NCBI RefSeq assembly: GCF_017581965.1
Contig: NZ_JAGEVF010000015.1
Span: 1 to 59,711, forward strand
From: Winogradskyella pelagia
GTDB lineage: Bacteria; Bacteroidota; Bacteroidia; Flavobacteriales; Flavobacteriaceae
Length of the DNA stretch: 59,711 bases
Direction: 5' to 3'
Below are positions 53,161 to 59,711 of the stretch, one piece after another. The notes beneath the pieces are model-generated. The model was not told where the DNA came from. It made no database searches and worked only from the letters and a program-made list of their open reading frames with translations. Position 1 is the stretch's first letter, and each line of letters starts with the position of its first letter. A program made the position numbers and the translations under genes.

Positions 53161-53336
53161 TATGGCATATTGGTTGATGCCACCTGTGCCATTGTATTAG
53201 TGTAAGCCTCCATTTCAAAGGCTCCCATTACAGATAAAATAGAATTTGCAAAAAAAGCTAGAAATAGCACAAATACGATTAAGGCGATAAAGTCAAATAG
53301 TCTACGGTGACGAAAATCTTGATTTAGCTTTCCCAT
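53160..53336 (-). CDS. 58-residue single-span membrane peptide
   Basis: ATG at 53336, TAA at 53160. The product begins MGKLNQDFRHRRLFDFIAL and has one clear hydrophobic helix (about residues 14-33), a basic N-terminal side (positive-inside rule: N-terminus in cytoplasm) and a Met/Ala/Thr-rich tail. No family recognised. It is convergent with atpC and shares its terminator. The charge pattern and composition make a real gene likely; function unknown. The remaining 97 bases to the repressor gene hold no other feature I can support. Confidence 0.55.
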   Translation of the reverse strand: MGKLNQDFRHRRLFDFIALIVFVLFLAFFANSILSVMGAFEMEAYTNTMAQVASTNMP

Positions 53337-53433
53337 TTTCTTGTGATTGTGTTGGTTAGATAGTTACCAATGTACAAAATTTTCTTAACACTTCTTTAAC
53401 TTTTGTAAAATTATTTCATTGTTTTTCAGATGT

Positions 53434-54201
53434 TTAGATTTTTCTTACAGCTTCCAACTCCACCTTTAACTCTTGAAACATGGTAACAATACTACTAAGT
53501 TTCAATTCCTTTTCGTCATATTCTTGCGTATTAATGCAACAGGTAAATTCCCACAATTCTAAAATATCCTCCTTAGAGACTACATACGGCTGGTAGGTTT
53601 TGTTATCTGAGCTTAACAGCAAATTTCTATTATCCTCTTCTGGTACATATACACGTTTATAGACCAAGCCATCATTTTTTGTTAGCACAATATAGGTTCT
53701 ACCATTTTTAACGTCTTTAATATCATCTACAAAGCGCGCTACTACAAACGAGCCATCCTTTACGGGCAGCATAGAATCGCCCTTTATAGGAAAGGCTCGG
53801 TGTGTTCCTGTAGGTAAAAAAGGTAATTTAATCTTTTGCAATTGCTCTATATACTCTGGGTCATCATAGCCTGAAAGATATCCTGCTGTAGCCTTAGCAG
53901 GAATAATTTCAATTAAATCCTCGTTATCTTCATTTACTGTTATAGGAAACAACACACGTTTGTTACCCACCTCAATAAAAGAGGTATCCTTAGCCTTACG
54001 CAAATCTTTCTTCACCAAAATATCTATAGGTATATCAAAATAATTAGATAATTCTATCAATCGATCTATAGGTGGTTCTGAGCGCCCTTCCTCATAAGAA
54101 CCAACCATAGAGCGTGTCCAACTAAGCTCATCTGCAAAACGCTCTTGAGAAAATTTACGCAATGTCCTGATATGCTTAATATTAGCTTGAATAGGTTTCA
54201 C
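53434..54201 (-). CDS. LexA-like repressor: XRE helix-turn-helix plus S24 autoprotease
   Basis: 255 residues from a GTG start (MKPIQANIKHIRTLRKFSQE). Residues 5-65 are an XRE/Cro-type HTH (SQERFADELSWTRSMVGSYE). Residues 95-230 are an S24 domain: cleavage site Ala106-Gly107 in AKATAGYLSG, nucleophile Ser143 in KGDSMLP and general-base Lys182 in VYKRVY, all the residues needed for LexA/CI-type self-cleavage. It is divergent from the DnaE2-like/DinB genes with inverted-repeat operators between, so it should repress both itself and the polymerases until DNA damage triggers its cleavage. Confidence 0.93.
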   Translation of the reverse strand: MKPIQANIKHIRTLRKFSQERFADELSWTRSMVGSYEEGRSEPPIDRLIELSNYFDIPIDILVKKDLRKAKDTSFIEVGNKRVLFPITVNEDNEDLIEIIPAKATAGYLSGYDDPEYIEQLQKIKLPFLPTGTHRAFPIKGDSMLPVKDGSFVVARFVDDIKDVKNGRTYIVLTKNDGLVYKRVYVPEEDNRNLLLSSDNKTYQPYVVSKEDILELWEFTCCINTQEYDEKELKLSSIVTMFQELKVELEAVRKI

Positions 54202-54225
54202 TTCAAAATTATTTTAACAGTATTT

Positions 54226-54262
54226 GCTACAAATATAAGCAATACTAACTACATTTTGTAGC
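54226..54262. promoter_or_regulatory. Operator candidates between the S24 repressor and dnaE2-like genes
   Basis: GCTACAAA (54226-54233) and TTTGTAGC (54255-54262) form an 8-base inverted repeat. Inside are TTGCT (54224-54228)/AGCAA (54238-54242) and the 13-bp palindrome CTACATTTTGTAG (54249-54261). Each half-site lies on or next to one of the two divergent -7 boxes, the usual placement for a repressor site. Confidence 0.6.
54230..54237 (-). promoter_or_regulatory. -7 box of the S24 repressor gene
   Basis: Minus-strand TATATTTG (TAnnTTTG), about 29 bases upstream of the GTG start. It overlaps the GCTACAAA half-site, implying autorepression. Confidence 0.55.
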
Positions 54263-54270
54263 TAATTTTG
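54263..54270 (+). promoter_or_regulatory. -7 box of the dnaE2-like/dinB operon
   Basis: TAATTTTG (TAnnTTTG) directly abuts the TTTGTAGC half-site. The transcript would start near 54277, only about 2 bases before the ATG at 54279, so the mRNA may be nearly leaderless. Confidence 0.5.
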
Positions 54271-54278
54271 TTAGTCCT

Positions 54279-57251
54279 ATGTATTTAAACTGCCACACCT
54301 ATTACAGTCTACGGTACGGTACCATAAAACCTGAGCAACTACTAGCTATTGCCTCGGAAAATGGTGTGCAAACTTTAGCATTAACCGATATCAATAGCAC
54401 ATCGGCATGCTTAGATGTGATGCGCTTATCTAAAAAATACAAGATAAAACCTGTACTTGGTGTGGATTTTAGAAATGGTGTACAGCAACAGTTCATTCTC
54501 ATTGCAAAAAGTAATCTTGGGTTTCAGAACATCAACGACTATTTGTCTAAATTTTTGCACAACAACAAGTTAAAAATCCCAGAGCGCCCAGAATATATTC
54601 TACAAGATTGCTTTGTGGTTTACCCTTATCACAAGGGTAAAAACTTCAAATTAAAATCAAATGAATTTTTAGGTATCGCGCCAGAAGATCTCAACCTTTT
54701 AAAATTTTCCAAGTGGAATCAATTTAGGGAAAAGCTAGTAGTTCTTAAAACCGTGTCCTTTCAAAACAAGAAGGGATTTAATACACATCGCTTATTAAGA
54801 GCCATTGACAACAATACCCTATTGAGCAAACTCCCAAAATCTGAAGAAGGGCAACCTCAGCACACCATGCTGCCTTATGACAGTTTGTACACCATCTATA
54901 ATAACTACCCAGAATTAATTGATAATACCAACAGTTTACTAAACGCTTGTAATACACGATTCGATTTTTCAAACCAGACACCCAATAATCAGCGATTTTA
55001 TACCAACAATGCCGAATTGGACTTTAAACTCCTTAAGAAATTGACTTACGACGGCTTACACTATCGCTATAAAAAACCTGGGGAACGCATTTTTAAACGT
55101 ATTGAAAAGGAGCTGAGTATCATCAAGGAAAAGGGATTTGTATCCTACTTTCTTATCAACTGGAAGATTTTAAAATATGCACGCAGCAAAGGTTATTTTT
55201 ATGTGGGTCGCGGTAGTGGCGCCAATAGTATTATTGCCTATTTATTAAGAATTACAGATGTTGACCCTGTAGAGCTCGATTTGTACTTTGAACGGTTTAT
55301 CAACCTGTTTCGCACTAATCCACCAGATTTTGATATTGACTTCTCATGGCGTGATCGGGAAGACATTACACAGTTCATTTTTAAACGTTTTAAACATACG
55401 GCCTTATTAGCGGCTTACAATACTTTTAAGTTTAGAGCTTCCATACGAGAGCTAGGAAAAGTTTTTGGACTTCCCAAATCTGAAATGGATAGGCTTACAC
55501 GTGGTAAATACCAAGTCTCAAAACTAGATAGGCTATCGCAGCTAGTCATAAACTACAGCACCTATATTGAAGGGTTTCCTAATTATTTGAGTATCCACGC
55601 TGGCGGCATTATAATTTCAGAACGGCCCATACATTACTATACCGCCACTTTTATGCCTCCTAAGGGCTTTGCCACTACCCAGTTTGACATGGTCGTGGCC
55701 GAAGATATTGGCCTGTACAAGTTTGATATTTTAAGCCAACGTGGTTTGGGTAAAATAAAGGAAGCCACAGAGATTGTAGCCTATAATAATCCTAAGCAAA
55801 AGCCTATGGATATTCACGATATCAAACGCTTTAAACAAGACACGCGCATAAAACATCTATTGCGTAATGCCAAGGCCATTGGCTGTTTTTATGTGGAATC
55901 ACCTGCCATGCGCATGCTGCTAAAAAAACTACAGGTAGATAATTACTTGGGCTTGGTAGCGGCAAGCTCCGTTATTAGACCTGGTGTATCAAAATCTGGT
56001 ATGATGCGCGAATATATTTTGCGCTATCGTTACCCTGAAAAACGAAAAGAAGCTCATCCCGTACTGCGAGATATCATGCCAGAAACCTATGGTGTTATGG
56101 TATATCAGGAAGATGTGATTAAAGTAGCTCACCATTTTGGAGGACTAACTCTAGGGGAAGCAGACATGTTACGTCGTGGTATGTCTGGTAAATTCCGCTC
56201 TAGAGAAGAATTCTTAAAGGTAAAACAGCAATTTTTTGACAATTGTAAAAAAGATGGTAAACCAGACGATTTAACCGCCGAGATTTGGCGGCAGATTGAA
56301 AGTTTTGCAGGCTACGCCTTTGCCAAGGGCCACTCCGCATCCTACGCTGTAGAGAGCTATCAAAGTTTGTTTTTAAAGGCCTATTACCCTTTAGAATATA
56401 TGGTTGCCACTATTAACAACTTTGGCGGATTCTATCGTACGGAATTCTATGTGCATGAGGCTAGAATGCATGGAGGGATTATTGAAGCCCCTTGCATCAA
56501 CAACTCCTATAACCACGCCACAATCCAAGGTAAAACTATATATCTCGGTTTTATGTTTTTACAATCTTTAGAATCTAAAACCATAGCTCGCATTCTTGAA
56601 GCTCGTGACATCGGTGGATGCTTTAATTCCTTAGACGATTTTATTGAACGTGTGCCTATATCTATTGAACAAATTGCCATTTTAATAAAGATCAATGCCT
56701 TTAGATTTACTACTATCAATAAGCGTGAACTCCTCTGGGAAGCACACTTAAAAATTAGCAAAACTATTATTGAAGAAGAGACCGTAACCCTATTTAAAAC
56801 CAAACGTATCAATTACAGTACACCAGAGCTCCCTAGTACAGCCTTAGAAAATGCCTTTGACGAAATAGAACTATTAGGCTTTCCGTTGTGCAATCCGTTT
56901 CAACTCTTAGAACAGCAATCCACAAATCGCCTACGTGCCAAAGACCTGGAACAACACAAAGGAAAAACCGTTATCATTGAAGGCTATTTAGTAACCACCA
57001 AGCAAACCAAAACCTCTAATAGAAAGCTAATGCATTTTGGTACGTTTCTAGACCGTGACGGGGATTTTGTAGACACTGTTCATTTTCCACCAATTGCAGC
57101 TAAATATCCTTTTAGAGGTAAGGGTGTTTATAAAATTACGGGCAAGGTTATGATTGAATTTGACTGTGTAACCATTGAAGTGTCAAAGTTAGAGCACCTT
57201 GCCATTATTGAGGACCCTAGATATTCCGATAAAAAGTTAAGAGCATCATAG
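54279..57251 (+). CDS. DnaE2/ImuC-like error-prone DNA polymerase III alpha subunit
   Basis: 990 residues, shorter than replicative DnaE (about 1160 or more). PHP domain (1-200) is degenerate: NCH replaces the usual HxH at residues 4-6 and TDIN (37-39) replaces TDH. The polymerase core is intact: PPDFDIDF with catalytic Asp352 and Asp354, third Asp483 in KFDILSQRG, GRGSGANS, FAKGHSASYA. Tandem HhH (about 760-830) and an OB domain (about 885-975) follow. It is co-transcribed with a dinB gene and faces a LexA-like repressor, the arrangement of a translesion mutasome. Confidence 0.92.
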   Translation: MYLNCHTYYSLRYGTIKPEQLLAIASENGVQTLALTDINSTSACLDVMRLSKKYKIKPVLGVDFRNGVQQQFILIAKSNLGFQNINDYLSKFLHNNKLKIPERPEYILQDCFVVYPYHKGKNFKLKSNEFLGIAPEDLNLLKFSKWNQFREKLVVLKTVSFQNKKGFNTHRLLRAIDNNTLLSKLPKSEEGQPQHTMLPYDSLYTIYNNYPELIDNTNSLLNACNTRFDFSNQTPNNQRFYTNNAELDFKLLKKLTYDGLHYRYKKPGERIFKRIEKELSIIKEKGFVSYFLINWKILKYARSKGYFYVGRGSGANSIIAYLLRITDVDPVELDLYFERFINLFRTNPPDFDIDFSWRDREDITQFIFKRFKHTALLAAYNTFKFRASIRELGKVFGLPKSEMDRLTRGKYQVSKLDRLSQLVINYSTYIEGFPNYLSIHAGGIIISERPIHYYTATFMPPKGFATTQFDMVVAEDIGLYKFDILSQRGLGKIKEATEIVAYNNPKQKPMDIHDIKRFKQDTRIKHLLRNAKAIGCFYVESPAMRMLLKKLQVDNYLGLVAASSVIRPGVSKSGMMREYILRYRYPEKRKEAHPVLRDIMPETYGVMVYQEDVIKVAHHFGGLTLGEADMLRRGMSGKFRSREEFLKVKQQFFDNCKKDGKPDDLTAEIWRQIESFAGYAFAKGHSASYAVESYQSLFLKAYYPLEYMVATINNFGGFYRTEFYVHEARMHGGIIEAPCINNSYNHATIQGKTIYLGFMFLQSLESKTIARILEARDIGGCFNSLDDFIERVPISIEQIAILIKINAFRFTTINKRELLWEAHLKISKTIIEEETVTLFKTKRINYSTPELPSTALENAFDEIELLGFPLCNPFQLLEQQSTNRLRAKDLEQHKGKTVIIEGYLVTTKQTKTSNRKLMHFGTFLDRDGDFVDTVHFPPIAAKYPFRGKGVYKITGKVMIEFDCVTIEVSKLEHLAIIEDPRYSDKKLRAS

Positions 57252-57253
57252 GT

Positions 57254-58465
57254 ATGAACCGATCTATTGTGCATATGGATTTAGACACCTTTTTTGTCTC
57301 TTGTGAACGTCGACTAGATAGTCGTCTTAAAGGCAAACCTATTCTCATTGGCGGCACCAGCGACAGAGGTGTTGTAGCATCATGCAGTTATGAAGCACGA
57401 AAATTTGGTGTACACTCTGCCATGCCCATGCGTATGGCCAAACAGTTGTGCCCAGAAGCTATTGTACTACGAGGCAACTCTGGTGTTTACACCAAGTTTT
57501 CAAATGAGGTTACGGATATTATCAAAGAGAGTGTTCCTACGTATGAGAAATCCTCAGTAGACGAATTTTATATTGATCTTACAGGCATGGACAAATTCTT
57601 TGGCTGTAATAAGTTGGCTTCAGAATTGCGACAAAAAATCATAAGAGAAACCCATTTGCCTATTTCGTTTGGTCTATCCATCAATAAAACCGTATCAAAA
57701 ATAGCTACTGGTGAAGCCAAGCCCAATAACGAGATTAGAGTACAAACTGGTAACGAAAAACCTTTTTTGGCACCATTATCGGTTAAGAAGATTCCTATGG
57801 TTGGAAAGGTTACTTACAAATCGCTATGCGACTTAGGAGTAAAGCGCATTAAAACCATACAGGATATGCCCATGGAACTGATGCATAAAGTTCTAGGTAA
57901 GAATGGTCTGGTTATCTGGAAAAAAGCAAATGGTATTGACAATTCACCTGTGATACAATATCACGAACGTAAGTCTATTTCTACTGAGCGTACCTTTGGC
58001 CAAGACACTACAAATATGCATAAGTTAAAAGGCTTGGTTATAGCGATGGCTGAAAATTTGGCTTATCAGCTGCGTCGTGGCAATAAGCTTACGGCTTGTA
58101 TTACTTTCAAAATTAGATATTCAGATTTCCAGACCTATACACAACAACAACGTATTGCATATACGGCCATGGACCACAATATCATTTCTGTAGTATTGGA
58201 TTTATTCAACAAACTTTATAATCGTAGGTTATTGGTACGCCTTATTGGTGTGCGCTTTAGTCATTTGGTAGAAGGTGGTCATCAAATCAACCTTTTTGAA
58301 GACAATGAAATGCACCTCAACCTCTGTAAAGCGATTGATAAAATGCGGGAACGCTATGGAGACAGAGCTGTGATTAGTGCAGCAGGTATGGAAGCTAAGA
58401 CCATTAGCCGCTGGAATCCGTTTACAGGCGAACCTCCTCCCTTACTGGCCAACAGACATCAGTAA
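57254..58465 (+). CDS. dinB: Y-family DNA polymerase IV (DinB)
   Basis: 403 residues, starting 2 bases after the DnaE2-like stop. Catalytic Asp9 (MDLDTFF) and Asp103/Glu104 (SSVDEFYID) are present with the steric-gate Phe13/Phe14 region. Fingers, thumb (HhH, PMVGKVTYKSLCDLGVKRI) and little-finger domains are complete, so it is a potentially active polymerase and not a degenerate ImuB. QINLFED (from residue 344) fits a beta-clamp-binding motif, followed by a ~55-residue tail. It most likely inserts opposite lesions, with the DnaE2-like enzyme extending. Confidence 0.95.
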   Translation: MNRSIVHMDLDTFFVSCERRLDSRLKGKPILIGGTSDRGVVASCSYEARKFGVHSAMPMRMAKQLCPEAIVLRGNSGVYTKFSNEVTDIIKESVPTYEKSSVDEFYIDLTGMDKFFGCNKLASELRQKIIRETHLPISFGLSINKTVSKIATGEAKPNNEIRVQTGNEKPFLAPLSVKKIPMVGKVTYKSLCDLGVKRIKTIQDMPMELMHKVLGKNGLVIWKKANGIDNSPVIQYHERKSISTERTFGQDTTNMHKLKGLVIAMAENLAYQLRRGNKLTACITFKIRYSDFQTYTQQQRIAYTAMDHNIISVVLDLFNKLYNRRLLVRLIGVRFSHLVEGGHQINLFEDNEMHLNLCKAIDKMRERYGDRAVISAAGMEAKTISRWNPFTGEPPPLLANRHQ

Positions 58466-58466
58466 T

Positions 58467-59711
58467 TTAACGCTTAAGGGTAAAGTGGGATGTAAACGCT
58501 CTTGGAGAACCATCATTTGCTAAATACTCTACTTTAAACCAATAATCACTGGTAGGCATTCGATTGCCATTAAAGGTCCCATCCCAACCCTGGCCTTGTG
58601 TAGATATGACTTTTAAAAGTTTACCATAACGATCAAATATTGAAATTTTAGCTGAAGGTTGATCACTAAGACATTCAATATTCCACGATGGATTAAACAT
58701 ATCTCCATTAGGCGTGAAAAATTTAGGGTATTCCAATATCCTGAATTCTTCTAAGGCTATATCACTACAACCCGATGCTTCCCTGGCTCTAATTACGTGA
58801 TCTTCACAACCAGATACCGCGTTAAAATTATTCTCTTCAACCCAAGGACCATCATCTAACTGATACAAATAAATACCTGTACCTCCCGAAACTGTTGCCA
58901 CAACCGTTTGATTATGGGCAAAAGGTTCCGAGGTTACCTCAACTTCTAGAGATAATTCAGAAATAGGAATGACTTCTATGGTTAATGTAGTTTCTATAGC
59001 ACATTGATTAGGGTCTGGTGTAAATGTGTAAGTAGTGGTCTCCAAATTATTTAGTGCCGGAGTCCAAAACCCAGTAATTCCATCATTTGAGGTTATTGGT
59101 AATGGTGCTAAATCCTCACCTTCACAAATAGGTATTACGGTATCAAATTCTGGAATAATAGGGTCGGTTACAATAATCTCGGTAGTTACTGTGGTAACAC
59201 AACCTTGCCCAGGGTCTGGAGTGAACGTATAGGTTGTAGTTTCAAAATTATTTATCTCTGGCGACCACGCTCCTGTATAACCGTTATTAGAAATAGTAGG
59301 TAATTCATCTATAAACTGTCCCGGACAAATAGGTCCAAAATCATCAAAAACAGGAATCTCATTAGGAAGAACCTCAATCGTTAAATCAACTTCTATCGCA
59401 CACTGATTATTATTGGGCGTAAATGTATAGGTTGTTGTTTCGGTATCATTAAGCGCGGGAAACCACGTCCCTACTATTCCATTTAAGGATGTCGTTGGTA
59501 ACTCAGTTAAATTCTCGCCCACGCATATTGCAGGGACTTGATTAAAAGTAGGAACTACATTTGGTTCTACCTCTATAAAAAGTGATGAGCTGGTTGCACA
59601 TTCACCAGGATTTGGTGTAAACGTATAAGTTGTACTAACCGTATTATCCAAGGCTGGCGACCAGCTGCCAGATATACCATTGTTGGATTGTGTAGGCAAA
59701 GGGTCTAAGGT
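58467..59711 (-). CDS. C-terminal part of a repeat-rich T9SS surface protein with type B (gliding-motility-associated) sorting domain
   Basis: The frame is open to the right edge, so about 414 C-terminal residues are visible. At least four ~80-residue imperfect repeats (SxNGIxGxWxPALxNxxTTTYTFTP...QCA...TIEV) precede a SprB-like region and the type B C-terminal domain (KFFTPNGDMFNPSWNIE, IFDRYGKLLKVIS, WDGTFNGNRMPTSDYWFKVEY, FTSHFTLKR). Such proteins are exported by type IX secretion and attached at the surface; many are very long adhesins. It is convergent with dinB, one base apart, with no terminator visible between. Confidence 0.92.
   Translation of the reverse strand, partial: TLDPLPTQSNNGISGSWSPALDNTVSTTYTFTPNPGECATSSSLFIEVEPNVVPTFNQVPAICVGENLTELPTTSLNGIVGTWFPALNDTETTTYTFTPNNNQCAIEVDLTIEVLPNEIPVFDDFGPICPGQFIDELPTISNNGYTGAWSPEINNFETTTYTFTPDPGQGCVTTVTTEIIVTDPIIPEFDTVIPICEGEDLAPLPITSNDGITGFWTPALNNLETTTYTFTPDPNQCAIETTLTIEVIPISELSLEVEVTSEPFAHNQTVVATVSGGTGIYLYQLDDGPWVEENNFNAVSGCEDHVIRAREASGCSDIALEEFRILEYPKFFTPNGDMFNPSWNIECLSDQPSAKISIFDRYGKLLKVISTQGQGWDGTFNGNRMPTSDYWFKVEYLANDGSPRAFTSHFTLKR

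Overview
The window is a chromosomal segment of a member of the Flavobacteriaceae (phylum Bacteroidetes). It is AT-rich and carries gliding-motility genes gldE and gldD, type IX secretion cargo with type A and type B C-terminal sorting domains, SusC-like TonB receptors, a DUF4270 lipoprotein, a short ATP synthase epsilon subunit next to atpD, and promoters of the Bacteroidetes type (-7 box TAnnTTTG). Shine-Dalgarno sequences are largely absent. I see no rRNA, tRNA, CRISPR array, insertion sequence or prophage; most of the window is ordinary core genome.

Layout. 1-2014 (+): the end of a DUF6973-type protein followed without gaps by three small exported proteins, the last apparently frameshifted; this looks like an accessory effector islet. 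2075-4216 (-): rng, a 29-residue very basic peptide gene and HU. 4351-7837 (+): mutY, ssb, gldE, gldD. 7850-12539 (-): a tight four-gene unit DUF3108 protein, kynA, M23 peptidase, pgi. 12811-15203 (-): hppD and hmgA (tyrosine breakdown), preceded by a structured leader. 15428-19487 (-): uvrC and a patatin/beta-barrel protein. 19632-22061 (+): rimK, an AstE/aspartoacylase-like deacylase and a 5-formyl-THF cyclo-ligase. 22069-25141 (-): a small membrane protein, an unannotated 59-residue protein, a TPR histidine kinase and its LuxR-type response regulator. 25250-30375 (-): ileS, a DksA/TraR-like protein, a DUF4097-like protein and lspA. 30568-35623 (-): a Crp/Fnr regulator and a giant LamG/TSP3 surface protein. 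35882-42044 (-): radA, two tandem esterase-fold paralogues, a membrane flippase-like protein, panD and panC. 42152-51046 (+): a half-length glycogen-synthase-like protein, DUF4270 lipoprotein, glmS, a TonB receptor and an SGNH lipoprotein. 51238-53101 (+): atpD, atpC. 53160-58465: a 58-residue membrane peptide (-), then a LexA-like S24 repressor (-) divergent from a DnaE2-type polymerase and a DinB polymerase (+). 58467-59711 (-): the C-terminal part of a type B T9SS surface protein.

The most interesting points are: (1) an S24-repressor / DnaE2-like / DinB cassette with inverted-repeat operators lying on both divergent promoters, which reads as a self-contained damage-inducible mutagenesis unit; (2) an isoleucyl-tRNA synthetase whose HxGH signature is swapped to GxHH, a form linked to extreme mupirocin resistance; (3) two tandem alpha/beta-hydrolase paralogues in which the nucleophile Ser is Asp while the His is kept; (4) a terminator whose loop holds the start codon of the next gene; and (5) several small genes (29, 58 and 59 residues) that standard length cut-offs miss.
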